Positions 35,512-44,858 of a DNA stretch of 64,000 nucleotides are shown here, one piece after another; the first letter of the stretch is position 1; every line of letters starts with the position of its first letter. The translations under genes and the position numbers were made by a program. Location of the stretch: positions 1 to 64,000 of the forward strand of contig NZ_LFME01000007.1 in NCBI RefSeq assembly GCF_001043115.1, written 5' to 3'. A model generated the notes under the pieces. That model saw only the letters and a list, made by a program, of their open reading frames with translations. It did no database searches and had not been told where the DNA came from. This DNA comes from Xanthomonas sp. NCPPB 1128 (GTDB lineage Bacteria > Pseudomonadota > Gammaproteobacteria > Xanthomonadales > Xanthomonadaceae).

Positions 35512-36480
35512 TCAGCCGATCAGCTTGTGCCGGATCGTGTCGCGCAGGGCCTGCAGGTCCTTGGCGAAGGTGTCGATGCCGCCGGCCAGCTTCTCGGTGG
35601 CCATCGGGTCGGCGGCCAGGTCGGCGGCGAAGCGCTTGGCGTCGATCGGCTCGATCTTGGCGCCGTCGGCCTGGCTGGGGGAGAGCTTGCGCGGCAGCGG
35701 GCCGTGGTCGGCGTCGAGCTTCTCCAGCAGGTCCGGCGAGATGGTCAGGCGGTCGCAGCCGGCCAGTGCTTCGATCTGCGCGGTGGAACGGAACGAGGCG
35801 CCCATGACCACGGTCTGCGAACCGCGGCGCTTGAACTCGTCGTACACGCCGCGCACGAACTGCACGCCCGGATCTTCGTCGATGGTCGCCGGGGTCTGGC
35901 CCTTGGCCACGTACCAGTCGAGGATGCGGCCGACGAACGGCGAGATCAGGAATACCCCGGCCTCGGCACAGGCCAGCGCCTGGGTGCGGTTGAAGATCAG
36001 GGTCAGGTTGCAGTCGATGCCGTCGCGCTGCAGCTGCCGCGCCGCCTCGATGCCTTCCCAGGTCGCGGCGACCTTGATCAGGATGCGGTCCTTGGGGATG
36101 CCGCGCTCGGCGTACATGGCGATGAACTTGTGCGCCTTGGCGATGGTGGCGGCGGTGTCGTGGGCCAGGTCGGCATCCACCTCGGTGGACACGCGGCCTG
36201 GCACCAGCGCGCTGAGCTTGGCGCCGACGCCGATGGTCAGGCGGTCGGCGATCTCGTCGACCAGGGCGGCATGGTCGCCGTCCTGGCCGCGCGCCCAGGC
36301 CAGCGCCTCGTCGATCAGGTCGGCGTAGACCGGCAGGTCCAGCGCCTTCTTCACCAGGGTCGGATTGGTGGTGCAGTCCACCGGCTTGAGCCGCTTGATC
36401 GCGTCATAGTCGCCGGTATCGGCCACGACCACGGACAACTCGCGCAACTGGGCGAGCTTGGAGGGGGCGGAAGAGGTCAT
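35512..36480 (-). CDS. tal: Transaldolase (TalB type)
   Basis: Moves dihydroxyacetone between sugar phosphates in the non-oxidative pentose phosphate pathway. 322 residues; [14 protein letters not shown], the Schiff-base lysine in [33 protein letters not shown] and [11 protein letters not shown] are all present. It follows rnk by 46 bp on the same strand, behind the ahpC-ahpF-oxyR-rnk block; supply of NADPH for AhpF links them in theory. A 13-bp hairpin follows the stop. Confidence 0.96.
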   Translation of the reverse strand: MTSSAPSKLAQLRELSVVVADTGDYDAIKRLKPVDCTTNPTLVKKALDLPVYADLIDEALAWARGQDGDHAALVDEIADRLTIGVGAKLSALVPGRVSTEVDADLAHDTAATIAKAHKFIAMYAERGIPKDRILIKVAATWEGIEAARQLQRDGIDCNLTLIFNRTQALACAEAGVFLISPFVGRILDWYVAKGQTPATIDEDPGVQFVRGVYDEFKRRGSQTVVMGASFRSTAQIEALAGCDRLTISPDLLEKLDADHGPLPRKLSPSQADGAKIEPIDAKRFAADLAADPMATEKLAGGIDTFAKDLQALRDTIRHKLIG

Positions 36481-36526
36481 CGGTATCTCTCGGAAACGAG
36501 TGGGGACAAGGATAGGGCCGCGCACG

Positions 36527-36958
36527 TTAACGCGCTGCGGGCGCGTTGTCGTCGTCGGTGCGCTGCACCGCGGTCACGCGCAGGCGCAGCGGGCGTCCGC
36601 CGGGCGCCTGCCAGTCGATGGACTGGCCCACGGCCAGGCCGAGCAGGGCGCTGCCGACCGGGGCCAGCACCGAGATGCGCGCATGCGCGGCATCGGCTTC
36701 GTGCGGATAGACCAGGGTCAGCTGATGGCGTTCGCCGTGCAGTTCGTCTTCGCACTCCACGCGGGAATGCATGGTGACGATGCCGGGGGGAATCTGGTCG
36801 GGCGCCATCACGGTGGCGCGATCGAGTTCTGCGCCCAGCGCTTGCGCGGCCGGGTGCTGGTGCAAGGCAGGGGAATCGAGCAGGGCTTCCAGGCGCGCGA
36901 GGTCGCGGCTGGAGACGATCAACGATGGCGGCAGGCCGCTGTGGTGTTGCGAGGTCAT
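36527..36958 (-). CDS. rnk: Rnk-type GreA/GreB-family elongation factor-like protein
   Basis: 143 residues: a short N-terminal region ([18 protein letters not shown]) instead of the long GreA coiled coil, and the C-terminal FKBP-like domain ([20 protein letters not shown], then [20 protein letters not shown]). This is the Rnk layout, which binds RNA polymerase without transcript-cleavage activity. In X. campestris the gene after oxyR was called orfX; position here matches. A 12-bp hairpin separates it from oxyR, so its expression may be partly uncoupled. Confidence 0.85.
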   Translation of the reverse strand: MTSQHHSGLPPSLIVSSRDLARLEALLDSPALHQHPAAQALGAELDRATVMAPDQIPPGIVTMHSRVECEDELHGERHQLTLVYPHEADAAHARISVLAPVGSALLGLAVGQSIDWQAPGGRPLRLRVTAVQRTDDDNAPAAR

Positions 36959-36986
36959 GGACAGGCTCCGGTTGGATGGCACAACG

Positions 36987-37015
36987 AACGGGGGCGGCAC
37001 CGCGCCGCCCCCGTT
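36987..37015. terminator. Perfect 12-bp inverted repeat between oxyR and rnk
   Basis: AACGGGGGCGGC and GCCGCCCCCGTT flank a 5-nt loop, 29 bp upstream of the rnk ATG and 53 bp after the oxyR stop. It would form a very stable RNA stem without a proper T tract, serving as an attenuator or processing site within the operon. Confidence 0.6.
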
Positions 37016-37068
37016 CCCATTGTGCAAGCAAGCCGGCGCCGATGCGACGCCGCGGCCGGTTGGCCTGT

Positions 37069-38004
37069 TCAGGCCACCTGGCGCGGCGCCTGGTCCGGCA
37101 GCGTGAACAGTTCCTCGGGCAGCGCACCGAACAGGTGCGCCAGTTGCTGCAGGAACGCACCCATCGCCGAACTGCGCCGCCACAGCATGGCGATGCGCCG
37201 GCTCGGCCCGCCGTCGGGCGCGAACGGCAGCAGGCGCAGGTTCGGCGGATTGGCCACCGGCGGCTGCACCGCCAGCAGCGGCAACAGGGTCACGCCGACG
37301 TTGGCGGCGACCATCTGCCGCAGCGTTTCCAGGCTGGTGGCCTGGAACTCGGCCTTCTCCAGCGCGCCGGACAGATGGCACACGTCCAGTGCCTGGTCGC
37401 GCAGGCAGTGCCCGTCCTCGAGCAGCAGCAGGCGCTGCGCGTGCAGTTCGTCCATGGTCAGCGGCGTCGGCCGCCGCGCCAGCGGATGCTGCTCGGGCAC
37501 CGCCAGCACGAACGGTTCCTCGAACAGGAATTCGGCGTGCAATTGCTCGTCGTGCAGCGGCAGCGCCAGCAGCGCCGCGTCCAGCCGGCCCTCGCGCAGG
37601 CGAGTCAGCAGCACGTCGCTCTTCTCTTCGATCAGCAGCAGTTCCAGCTGCGGGAAGCGCGCGCGGATGCGCGGGATCACGTGCGGCAGCAGGTACGGGC
37701 CGAGCGTGGGAAAGATGCCCAGGCGCACGGTGCCGGCTTCCGGATCCTGGCTGCGCCGCGCCGCCTCCTTCATCTGCTCGATCTCGGCGACGATGCCGCG
37801 CGCGCGGCTGGCCGCCTCGCGCCCGGCCGGGGTCAGCATGACCTTGCGCGGGGCGCGTTCGACCAGCGGCACGCCCAGTTCGTCCTCGAGTTTCTTGATC
37901 TGCGTGGACAGCGTCGGCTGGCTGACGAAGCACGCCGCGGCGGCGCGCCCGAAATGCTTGTGATCGGCCAGCGCCACCAGGTACTTCAGATCACGCAGGT
38001 TCAT
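37069..38004 (-). CDS. oxyR: Hydrogen peroxide-sensing regulator OxyR
   Basis: LysR-type activator of antioxidant genes. 311 residues: an N-terminal HTH (LKYLVALADHKHFGRAAAAC, then FVSQPTLSTQIKKLEDELG) and a regulatory domain with both redox cysteines in EDGHCLRDQALDVCHLSG (equivalent to Cys199 and Cys208 of E. coli). The ATG at 38004 gives canonical MNLRDLKYLV. It lies 153 bp downstream of ahpF on the same strand, in the ahpC-ahpF-oxyR-orfX arrangement known from X. campestris. An OxyR-type site lies before ahpC. Confidence 0.96.
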   Translation of the reverse strand: MNLRDLKYLVALADHKHFGRAAAACFVSQPTLSTQIKKLEDELGVPLVERAPRKVMLTPAGREAASRARGIVAEIEQMKEAARRSQDPEAGTVRLGIFPTLGPYLLPHVIPRIRARFPQLELLLIEEKSDVLLTRLREGRLDAALLALPLHDEQLHAEFLFEEPFVLAVPEQHPLARRPTPLTMDELHAQRLLLLEDGHCLRDQALDVCHLSGALEKAEFQATSLETLRQMVAANVGVTLLPLLAVQPPVANPPNLRLLPFAPDGGPSRRIAMLWRRSSAMGAFLQQLAHLFGALPEELFTLPDQAPRQVA

Positions 38005-38157
38005 CGGCGGATTCCTTGAGACGCAGTGGCGGGGAGGTGACGCGGAGTCACAGCATAGAGCGTGTGACGCACATGACGGCGAGACAGATGGGGCGTGCGC
38101 GGTGCGGGCCGCACGCCCTGGTCCCGCGCCGGCAGCGCGGCGCGGGGCGGGGGCAGC

Positions 38158-39750
38158 TCAGGCCGCTTCGGCCACGCTGCCGCTGGCGACCGGTGCGCTG
38201 TGGCGGATCAGGTGGTCGAACGCGCTCAGCGCTGCCTTGGAGCCTTCGCCCATGGCGATGATGATCTGCTTGTACGGCACCGTGGTCACGTCGCCGGCGG
38301 CGAACACGCCCGGCAGCGAGGTCTGGCCGCGGTCGTCGACCACGATCTCGCCGCGCGGCGACAGCGCCACCATGCCCTGTAGCCATTCGGTGTTCGGCAA
38401 CAGCCCGATCTGCACGAAGATGCCTTCCAAGGCCAGGCGATGCACATCGCCGCCGACGCGGTCCTTGTACACCAGGCCGGTGACCTTCTGACCGTCGCCC
38501 AGCACCTCGGTGCTCTGCGCGTTGACCAGGATGTCGACGTTGCCCAGGCTGCGCAGCTTGCGCTGCAGCACTTCGTCGGCGCGCAGCTTGCTGTCGAACT
38601 CGACCAGGGTGACGTGGCTGACGATGCCGGCCAGGTCGATCGCCGCTTCCACGCCGGAGTTGCCGCCGCCGATCACCGCCACGCGCTTGCCCTTGAACAG
38701 CGGGCCGTCGCAGTGCGGGCAGTAGGCCACGCCCTTGTTGCGGTACTGATCTTCGCCGGGCACGTTCATCTGCCGCCAGCGCGCGCCGGTGGACAGGATC
38801 ACCGTGCGGCTCTTCAGCGAGGCGCCGTTGGCCAGCCTGACCTCGACCAGGCCGTCGGCGCCGGCCGGCACCAGCTGTTCGGCGCGCTGCAGGTTCATGA
38901 TGTCCACGTCGTACTGGCGCACGTGCTGCTCCAGTGCCGCGGCCATCTTCGGGCCTTCGGTCTCCTGCACGGAGATGAAGTTCTCGATCGCCATGGTGTC
39001 CAGCACCTGGCCGCCGAAGCGCTCGGCCGCCACGCCGGTGCGGATGCCCTTGCGCGCGGCGTAGATCGCCGCCGCCGCGCCGGCCGGGCCGCCGCCGACC
39101 ACCAGCACGTCGAACGGCGCCTTAGCCGCGATCGCCGCCGCATCGCGCTTGGCCGCGCCGGTGTCGAGCTTGGCCACGATCTGCTCCAGGGTCATGCGGC
39201 CCTGGTCGAACACTTCGCCGTTGAGGTAGACGGTGGGCACCGACATGATCTGCCGCGCCTCGACCTCGTCCTGGAACAGCGCGCCGTCGATCGCCACGTG
39301 CTGGATGTTCGGGTTCAGCACCGCGGCCAGGTTCAGCGCCTGCACCACGTCCGGGCAGTTCTGGCAGGACAGTGAGAAATAGGTTTCGAAGCGGTACTCG
39401 CCGGGCAGGTTGCGCACCTGCTCGATCAGCTCGGCGGTGGCCTTGGACGGGTGGCCGCCGACCTGCAGCAGCGCCAGCACCAGCGAGGTGAACTCGTGGC
39501 CCATCGGCAGGCCGGCGAAGCGCAGGTGGATGTCCTGGCCGGGGCTGTTCAGCGCGAACGAGGGCGCGCGCTCGCCGCTGTCGCGGTGCACGTCCAACGT
39601 GATCTTGTCCGACAGCAGCACCAGGTCCTCGAGCAGGTCGAGCATCTCGCGCGACTTGGCGCCATCGTCCACCGACGCGGTGATGTGGATGGGCCGGACG
39701 ACCCGCTCCAGGTAGGCCTTCAACTGGGTTTTCAGATCGGCATCCAACAT
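38158..39750 (-). CDS. ahpF: Alkyl hydroperoxide reductase subunit F
   Basis: Passes electrons from NADH to AhpC. 530 residues: an N-terminal tandem thioredoxin-like domain with redox SCQNCPDVV, then a thioredoxin-reductase-like flavoprotein with FAD motif [22 protein letters not shown] motif [17 protein letters not shown], redox [11 protein letters not shown] and the final FAD motif [20 protein letters not shown] lies 6 nt before the ATG. A hairpin lies between ahpC and this gene, which probably makes it less expressed than ahpC. Confidence 0.97.
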   Translation of the reverse strand: MLDADLKTQLKAYLERVVRPIHITASVDDGAKSREMLDLLEDLVLLSDKITLDVHRDSGERAPSFALNSPGQDIHLRFAGLPMGHEFTSLVLALLQVGGHPSKATAELIEQVRNLPGEYRFETYFSLSCQNCPDVVQALNLAAVLNPNIQHVAIDGALFQDEVEARQIMSVPTVYLNGEVFDQGRMTLEQIVAKLDTGAAKRDAAAIAAKAPFDVLVVGGGPAGAAAAIYAARKGIRTGVAAERFGGQVLDTMAIENFISVQETEGPKMAAALEQHVRQYDVDIMNLQRAEQLVPAGADGLVEVRLANGASLKSRTVILSTGARWRQMNVPGEDQYRNKGVAYCPHCDGPLFKGKRVAVIGGGNSGVEAAIDLAGIVSHVTLVEFDSKLRADEVLQRKLRSLGNVDILVNAQSTEVLGDGQKVTGLVYKDRVGGDVHRLALEGIFVQIGLLPNTEWLQGMVALSPRGEIVVDDRGQTSLPGVFAAGDVTTVPYKQIIIAMGEGSKAALSAFDHLIRHSAPVASGSVAEAA

Positions 39751-39825
39751 GGCGGACTCCTGACGTTGGGCAAAGCGAGGGGGAGGCACGCTGCCGGAGC
39801 AGCACGCCGCGAATGGGAGGAGGGA

Positions 39826-39868
39826 TGAACCGCAGCCGGCGCCGGCGGAGGATGCCGGCTGCGGTTCA
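39826..39868 (-). terminator. 15-bp inverted repeat between ahpC and ahpF
   Basis: TGAACCGCAGCCGGC and GCCGGCTGCGGTTCA form a perfect 15-bp stem with a 13-nt loop, 42 bp after the ahpC stop. With no T tract it may be a partial terminator or an RNA 3' stabiliser, which would explain separate ahpC transcripts reported for X. campestris. Confidence 0.65.
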
Positions 39869-39910
39869 CCCCCACCCCCGCCGCGAGGCGGAGATGGGAG
39901 CGAGGGCGGC

Positions 39911-40477
39911 TTAGATCTTGCCGACCAGGTCCAGCGACGGCTTCAGGGTCTTCTCGCCTTCCTTCCACTTGGCCGGGCACACCTCGCCCGGGTGGGAGGC
40001 GACGAACTGCGCGGCCTTGAGCTTGCGCAGGGTCTCGGTGACGTCGCGGGCGATCGCGTTGTCGTGGATCTCGAGGGTCTTGATCACGCCTTCCGGGTTG
40101 ATCACGAAGGTGCCGCGCAGGGCCAGGCCTTCTTCCTCGATGTGCACGCCGAAGGCGCGGGTCAGCTGGTGGGTCGGGTCGCCGATCAGCGGGAACTGGG
40201 CCTTGCCCACCGCCGGGGAGGTCTCGTGCCACACCTTGTGCGAGAAATGGGTGTCGGTGGTGACGATGTAGACCTCGGCGCCGATCTTCTGGAACTCGGC
40301 GTAATGCTCGGCGGCGTCTTCCACTTCGGTCGGGCAGTTGAAGGTGAAGGCAGCCGGCATGAAGATCAGCACCGACCACTTGCCCTTCAGGTCCGCGTCG
40401 GTGACTTCGATGAATTCGCCATTGCGGTAGGCGTTGGCCTTGAACGGCTGGACCTGGGTGTTGATCAAAGACGACAT
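39911..40477 (-). CDS. ahpC: Alkyl hydroperoxide reductase subunit C (typical 2-Cys peroxiredoxin)
   Basis: Reduces peroxides and organic hydroperoxides, itself reduced by AhpF. 188 residues with the peroxidatic Cys in [13 protein letters not shown] and the resolving Cys in [12 protein letters not shown], the AhpC1 pattern. GAGGA lies about 7 nt before the ATG. The promoter and OxyR site upstream are readable, making this the induced gene of the peroxide response. Confidence 0.98.
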   Translation of the reverse strand: MSSLINTQVQPFKANAYRNGEFIEVTDADLKGKWSVLIFMPAAFTFNCPTEVEDAAEHYAEFQKIGAEVYIVTTDTHFSHKVWHETSPAVGKAQFPLIGDPTHQLTRAFGVHIEEEGLALRGTFVINPEGVIKTLEIHDNAIARDVTETLRKLKAAQFVASHPGEVCPAKWKEGEKTLKPSLDLVGKI

Positions 40478-40525
40478 GGAGTTTCCTCGTGGTTGCAATA
40501 GGGGTCGGGGGATGGAACGAGGCTC

Positions 40526-40554
40526 ATGATAGGGGGCGCCGATAGATCCCTCAA
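40526..40554 (-). promoter_or_regulatory. Predicted sigma-70 promoter of ahpC
   Basis: On the minus strand, -35 TTGAGG (40554-40549), a 17-bp spacer and -10 TATCAT (40531-40526). It lies about 50 bp upstream of the ahpC ATG, directly adjoining the OxyR site. Confidence 0.7.
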
Positions 40555-40591
40555 ATCGATTGATGGAATTGAATAGATAGATTTCCTCTAT
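40555..40591. promoter_or_regulatory. OxyR binding site upstream of ahpC
   Basis: Reads ATCG-N7-GAAT-N7-ATAG-N7-CTAT against the OxyR consensus ATAG-N7-CTAT-N7-ATAG-N7-CTAT, 13 of 16 positions with one half (40577-40591) perfect. It ends exactly at the -35 box, the usual place for OxyR to contact RNA polymerase. Confidence 0.72.
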
Positions 40592-40619
40592 CGATTCCCA
40601 AGCCTGGCTCTTTGCTGCA

Positions 40620-40662
40620 CTGCCGCGCGAATGGCGCGGCAGCCGCCCATGGCGCATGGGCG
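40620..40662 (+). other. Two tandem hairpins in the prmC leader
   Basis: CTGCCGCGC-GAATG-GCGCGGCAG (40620-40642) is followed at once by CGCCCAT-GGCGC-ATGGGCG (40644-40662). Both are perfect inverted repeats with 5-nt loops, located 56-98 bp upstream of the prmC ATG. If in the transcript, they could control it; they may equally end divergent RNA. Confidence 0.5.
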
Positions 40663-40717
40663 TCGGTCCGTTCTACCACGTTGGCTTTTCCAGACTCGCT
40701 GCGTCATCGTGACAGCG

Positions 40718-41551
40718 ATGAATGCGCCTACTCCCGAATCCCTGCTGCGCGACGCCTGCACCCAGGTCGAGCGCGGCGATGCCGAAGCCTTGCTGCTGCA
40801 CGCCCTGCAACGCGACCGCGCGTGGCTGTTCGCGCATGCACGCGAGTCGCTGCCGGACGGCGTGGTCGCTGGGTTCCAGGCGCTGCTGGCGCGGCGTGCA
40901 CAGGGCGAGCCGGTGGCCTACCTGACCGGCCGGCGCGGCTTCTGGACCCTGGACCTGGCGGTCGGGCCGGCCACGCTGATCCCGCGCGCGGACACCGAGC
41001 GGCTGGTGGAACTGGCGCTGGAGCGGCTGGACACGGCGCCGGGCCGGCGCGTCGCCGACCTCGGCACCGGCAGCGGCGCGATCGCCCTGGCCCTGGCCAG
41101 CGAGCGCCCGCGGGCGCAGGTGACGGCCACCGACCTCAGTGCGGCCGCCCTGGCAGTGGCGCAGGCCAATGCGCTCGCACATGGCCTGGGCAACGTCGCC
41201 TTCGCGCATGGGCCGTGGCTGGCGCCGCTGGCCGGCCAACGCTTCGATCTGATCGCCAGCAACCCGCCGTACATCGCCGCCGGCGACCCGCACCTGCAGC
41301 AGGGCGACCTGCGCTACGAACCGGCCAGCGCGCTGGCGTCCGGCCCGGACGGCCTGGACGATCTGCGCCGGATCGTCGCCGATGCGCCGGCGCACCTGCT
41401 GCCCGGCGGCTGGCTGCTGCTGGAACATGGCTGGGACCAGGGCGCGGCGGTGCGCGCGCTGCTGGAGGCGGCCGGCTTCGCGGAGGTGGCGACCTATCAG
41501 GACCTGGAGGCGCGCGACCGGGTCACGCTGGGCTGCATTCCGCGCGGCTGA
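40718..41551 (+). CDS. prmC: Release factor glutamine methyltransferase
   Basis: Methylates the GGQ glutamine of RF1 and RF2. 277 residues: helical N-terminal domain ([20 protein letters not shown]), the family motif [20 protein letters not shown] and [17 protein letters not shown]-binding [20 protein letters not shown] and the catalytic NPPYI ([18 protein letters not shown]). The ATG at 40718 gives the typical N terminus. Divergent from ahpC; not usually part of the stress response. Confidence 0.95.
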   Translation: MNAPTPESLLRDACTQVERGDAEALLLHALQRDRAWLFAHARESLPDGVVAGFQALLARRAQGEPVAYLTGRRGFWTLDLAVGPATLIPRADTERLVELALERLDTAPGRRVADLGTGSGAIALALASERPRAQVTATDLSAAALAVAQANALAHGLGNVAFAHGPWLAPLAGQRFDLIASNPPYIAAGDPHLQQGDLRYEPASALASGPDGLDDLRRIVADAPAHLLPGGWLLLEHGWDQGAAVRALLEAAGFAEVATYQDLEARDRVTLGCIPRG

Positions 41552-41683
41552 GCCTCCGTGGCCGGCCCCGCTTGCCGCCGCGGGCCGAACCCGACTGGCG
41601 GCGGCGTAGCAGCCCTGGGGAGCGTGCGATCCCGCCGCCAAGCGGTCGATGGGTAGAATCGCGGTTTTCCTGCAGGAGTCGCC

Positions 41684-42625
41684 ATGCGCACGCTGTATCC
41701 CGAGATCGAGCCGTTCGACAGCGGCATGTTGCCGGTGGACGCACGGCATACCCTGTCCTACGAGCAGTGCGGCAATCCGCACGGCAAGCCGGTGGTGCTG
41801 CTGCATGGCGGTCCGGGCGGCGGCTGCAACGCCAAGATGCGCCGCTTCCACGACCCGGCCAAGTACCGCATCGTGCTGTTCGACCAGCGCGGCTCCGGCC
41901 GCTCCACGCCGCATGCCGATCTCGTCGACAACACCACCTGGGACCTGGTCGCCGACATCGAGCGGCTGCGCACGCACCTGGGCATCGACCGCTGGCAGGT
42001 GTTCGGCGGCAGCTGGGGCTCGACCCTGGCGCTGGCCTACGCGCAGACGCATCCGGAGCGCGTCACCGAGCTGGTGCTGCGCGGCATCTTCATGCTGCGT
42101 CGCTGGGAACTGGAGTGGTTCTACCAGGAAGGCGCCAGCCGCCTGTTCCCGGACGCGTGGGAGCACTACGTCGCGGCGATTCCGCCGGTGGAGCGCGCCG
42201 ACCTGATCTCGGCTTTCCACCGGCGCCTGACCAGCGACGACGAGGCCACCCGCCTGGCCGCGGCCAAGGCCTGGAGCGTGTGGGAAGGCGCGACCAGCTT
42301 CCTGCACGTGGATGCCGATTTCGTCGACAGTCACGAGGACCCGCACTTCGCGCTGGCCTTCGCGCGCATCGAGAACCACTACTTCGTCAACGGCGGTTTC
42401 TTCGAGGTCGAGGACCAGTTGCTGCGCGACGCGCACCGCATCGCCGACATCCCGGGCGTGATCGTGCACGGCCGCTACGACGTGGTCTGCCCGCTGGCCA
42501 ACGCCTGGGACCTCGCAAAGGCCTGGCCGAAGGCGACGCTGCAGATCACGCCGGCTTCCGGCCACTCCGCGTTCGAGCCGGAGAACGTCGACGCGCTGGT
42601 GTGCGCGACCGACGGCTTCGCCTGA
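41684..42625 (+). CDS. pip: Proline iminopeptidase
   Basis: Releases N-terminal proline from peptides. 313 residues, alpha/beta hydrolase fold: oxyanion HGGPGGG, FDQRGSGRSTPHADL, nucleophile GGSWGSTLALAYAQ, acid in HGRYDVVCP and base in SGHSAFEPEN. The family-specific NTTWDLVADIERLR and W-E-L-E-W are present. It is the founding type of family S33, first characterised in bacteria including Xanthomonas. AGGAG lies 6 nt before the ATG. A hairpin separates it from the convergent transglutaminase. Confidence 0.96.
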   Translation: MRTLYPEIEPFDSGMLPVDARHTLSYEQCGNPHGKPVVLLHGGPGGGCNAKMRRFHDPAKYRIVLFDQRGSGRSTPHADLVDNTTWDLVADIERLRTHLGIDRWQVFGGSWGSTLALAYAQTHPERVTELVLRGIFMLRRWELEWFYQEGASRLFPDAWEHYVAAIPPVERADLISAFHRRLTSDDEATRLAAAKAWSVWEGATSFLHVDADFVDSHEDPHFALAFARIENHYFVNGGFFEVEDQLLRDAHRIADIPGVIVHGRYDVVCPLANAWDLAKAWPKATLQITPASGHSAFEPENVDALVCATDGFA

Positions 42626-42659
42626 GTCCGCGCAGGGCTGTGTAGCGGGTTCACGGAAC

Positions 42660-42686
42660 GACGGTGCCGCGCATGGCGGCACCGTC
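42660..42686. terminator. Bidirectional terminator between pip and the transglutaminase gene
   Basis: Perfect 11-bp inverted repeat GACGGTGCCGC and GCGGCACCGTC around a 5-nt loop, midway between two convergent stops. No strong T tract on either side, as is common in this GC-rich genome. Confidence 0.6.
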
Positions 42687-42698
42687 CACTGCAATGAT

Positions 42699-43589
42699 TC
42701 AGCAGGCCAGCGCGTCGCCCGGTTCCCATCCGGCGGCGGTGATGGCAGCGGCCGCCGCGGAGGGGCGCGTGTCGAGCTGTGCCTGCGTGGTCTCGTCGGT
42801 CCACACCACGAACGATTCGAGCACGTTGTCGCCGAAGGTGGTGCTGATCGCCACGTCGGCGGCGTCGCGGCCGCGCGCGATCAGCACTCGGCCGATGCGC
42901 GGCATGTTGTGGCGTGCATCGAAGGTGTACCAGCGCCCCTCGAGGAAGGCCTCGAACCAGCCGGAAAAATCCATCGGTGCGTCCGAGACCGGGACGCCGA
43001 TGTCGCCCAGATAGCCGGTGCAGTAGCGCGCCGGGATGTTCATGCAGCGGCACAGCGCGATGGCCGCATGGGCAAAGTCGCGGCATACCCCGCGCCCTTC
43101 CTGCAGCGCCTGCGCGGCGCTCTTGGTGGCGCAGGCATGGGCATAGCCGAAGGCGATGCGCGTATGCACGTAGTCGCAGATCGCCTGCACCCGTGCCCAG
43201 CCGGGCGGCGTGCCGCCGAACAGTTCCCAGGCCATGCCACTGAGCAGGTCGGTCTCGCAGTAGCGGCTGCCGAGCAGGTACACCAGGGCAGCGTCGGGCA
43301 ACTGCTCCACCGGCAACTGCGCAGCGCCGGGGTGCCACACGTCCGGCAGGCCGCTGTCGCGCACCACCGCATCGGCGTGCAGGGTCAGGCCGCCGGCGGG
43401 CGCGTGCAGGCGTGTGCAGCGGTTGCCGAAGCCATCGCGATAGGTGTGCAACGGCGTCGCTGGCACGCTGTGCAGGGCGGTGGCGGCGACGATGTCGTCG
43501 CGGCGGCTGTCGTGGATGTCCAGCATCGCCAGCATCGGTGTCGCCTGCGCGAAGCGGTAGCGGATCTCGTAGCCGAGGCGGATGAGCAT
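42699..43589 (-). CDS. Transglutaminase-like cysteine protease family protein
   Basis: 296 residues. N-terminal beta-rich part (LIRLGYEIRYRFAQATPMLA) typical of bacterial transglutaminase N domains, then the core with catalytic Cys in EGRGVCRDFAHAAIALCRCM, His in GRWYTFDARHNMPRIGR and an Asp in the same loop. Such proteins (the YebA-like group) often sit with circularly permuted ATP-grasp and alpha-E genes, none of which are here. The substrate is unknown. Convergent with pip. Confidence 0.88.
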   Translation of the reverse strand: MLIRLGYEIRYRFAQATPMLAMLDIHDSRRDDIVAATALHSVPATPLHTYRDGFGNRCTRLHAPAGGLTLHADAVVRDSGLPDVWHPGAAQLPVEQLPDAALVYLLGSRYCETDLLSGMAWELFGGTPPGWARVQAICDYVHTRIAFGYAHACATKSAAQALQEGRGVCRDFAHAAIALCRCMNIPARYCTGYLGDIGVPVSDAPMDFSGWFEAFLEGRWYTFDARHNMPRIGRVLIARGRDAADVAISTTFGDNVLESFVVWTDETTQAQLDTRPSAAAAAITAAGWEPGDALAC

Positions 43590-44060
43590 GGGGTGTCCGG
43601 TGCGGGGAGGGTTTCCGGCGCGGACCGGTCCAGCCCGAGCCTGCGCAGGCCGCGCTCAGCTTGGCGTGAAGGCAGGCGGCAGCCGATTCAGCATGCTGAG
43701 TGGCGCGACGGCCGGTGCATGCCGGATGGCCGTAGTGACGACGGCCGATGTGGACCGCAGTGCAAGAGCGGTAGGCCCTGGGCCGCAGTGGCCGCAACGC
43801 ATCGCGCGGATTGTTGCGAAAACGCTGACGCACCCTTATTCGTCTTTCACGACCCAGCGAGGCACATTGCGTAGATCGGTAGAAGCGGCTTCGGCCGCGA
43901 CAGCTTTCCCGATAAGACCCGGTCGCGGCTGAAGCCGCTCCTACAGAGCCGCATGCCTTGGTGACGTGGGCCGTTCCAGCGCGGCGGCCCAGATTGGCGC
44001 TGGACTGCGCCGGCATCGCTGCTGGCGGCGCACGCCGGCTTTCTCGCTTGCGCCTGGCAC
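43590..44060. other. Gap containing a REP element
   Basis: About 470 bp without a supported gene. The one structured element is a REP palindrome (43879-43944), and the remainder shows only short Arg/Ala-rich frames. The promoter of the transglutaminase gene should be in the left part. Confidence 0.5.
43879..43944. repeat. GTAG-headed REP palindrome
   Basis: Inverted repeat from GTAGAAGCGGCTTCGGCCGC to the complement ending CGCTCCTAC; the left arm has two substitutions relative to the standard copy. Confidence 0.85.
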
Positions 44061-44858
44061 TCAGCCCAGCGCCAGCAACTGCGGCTGCAGTGCGGTGAAG
44101 ATCCGCGCCAGCCGCTGCGCCCAGGCCTGCTGGCCGGTGGCATCGGCGATCAGGTCCTGGCGGATCTCCAGTTCCACATGCGCCAGGCCGCGGCCTTCGC
44201 CATGTACGGGCACCGCGTAGTCGCTGCTGTCGCTGACCGCGTACGGCGCGTTGTCGCCGACCAGCAGGTCGTCTTCCGCGCGCAGCGCCTGCAGCAGCGC
44301 GTGGGCGAAGCGGGTGTCGCGGTGATACAGCACGCCGGCATGCCAGGGCCGCGGCACGCCGTCCAGCACCGGGGTGAAGCTGTGCATCATCACCAGCACG
44401 GTGGGCCGGGCGGCGGCGTGGCGCGCGTCCAGTTCGGCGGCGATGCGTGCGTGGTAGGGCGCATGCACGGCATCGATGCGCTGCTGCCGCTGCGCCGCCG
44501 TGAGAGCGGCGTTGCCCGGTACCACGGTGCGGTCGCTAACGGACGGGATCAGCGTTGGCGAGGCCAGCGGTCGGTTGCAGTCGATCAGCAGCCGCGAATA
44601 GGTCTGTTCGATCGCCCAGGCGTCGAGCAGCGCGGACAGCGCGCGGGTGGTGCCGGCGATACCGATGTCCCAGCCGATGTGCCGGTCCAGTTCCGCCTGC
44701 GCCAGGCCCAGGCCGTGCAGCGCGCGTGGCACCGCCTGCCCGGCGTGGTCGGCCAGCAGCACGAACGGCGAGGTGCCATCCGCGTTGTGGACAGTGAAGA
44801 CCGCAGGATCGTCCGCTCCCAGCAGCGGCGGCAGGTCGGACGCGTGCGGCTCAGACAC
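44061..44858 (-). CDS. N-formylglutamate amidohydrolase family protein
   Basis: 265 residues. Family landmarks: FVLLADHAGQAVPRAL (DHAG), DIGIAGTTRALSALLDAW, YSRLLIDCNRPLAS and VMMHSFTPVLDG, with DNAPYA and HVELEIRQDLI near the end. These match the HutG/NFGase group of zinc amidohydrolases. There are no other histidine-utilisation genes nearby, so a role outside the Hut pathway is possible. The start overlaps the Nudix gene's end by 8 bp, so the two are cotranscribed. Confidence 0.88.
   Translation of the reverse strand: MSEPHASDLPPLLGADDPAVFTVHNADGTSPFVLLADHAGQAVPRALHGLGLAQAELDRHIGWDIGIAGTTRALSALLDAWAIEQTYSRLLIDCNRPLASPTLIPSVSDRTVVPGNAALTAAQRQQRIDAVHAPYHARIAAELDARHAAARPTVLVMMHSFTPVLDGVPRPWHAGVLYHRDTRFAHALLQALRAEDDLLVGDNAPYAVSDSSDYAVPVHGEGRGLAHVELEIRQDLIADATGQQAWAQRLARIFTALQPQLLALG

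Noticed and set aside
40542-40578. Alternative OxyR register starting at ATAG 40542
   Set aside because: Only the first quarter matches; the register at 40555-40591 has a perfect half-site and a better total match.
43590-44060. Hidden small gene in the gap before the transglutaminase gene
   Set aside because: Short frames here overlap the REP palindrome and have no start signal or family features.
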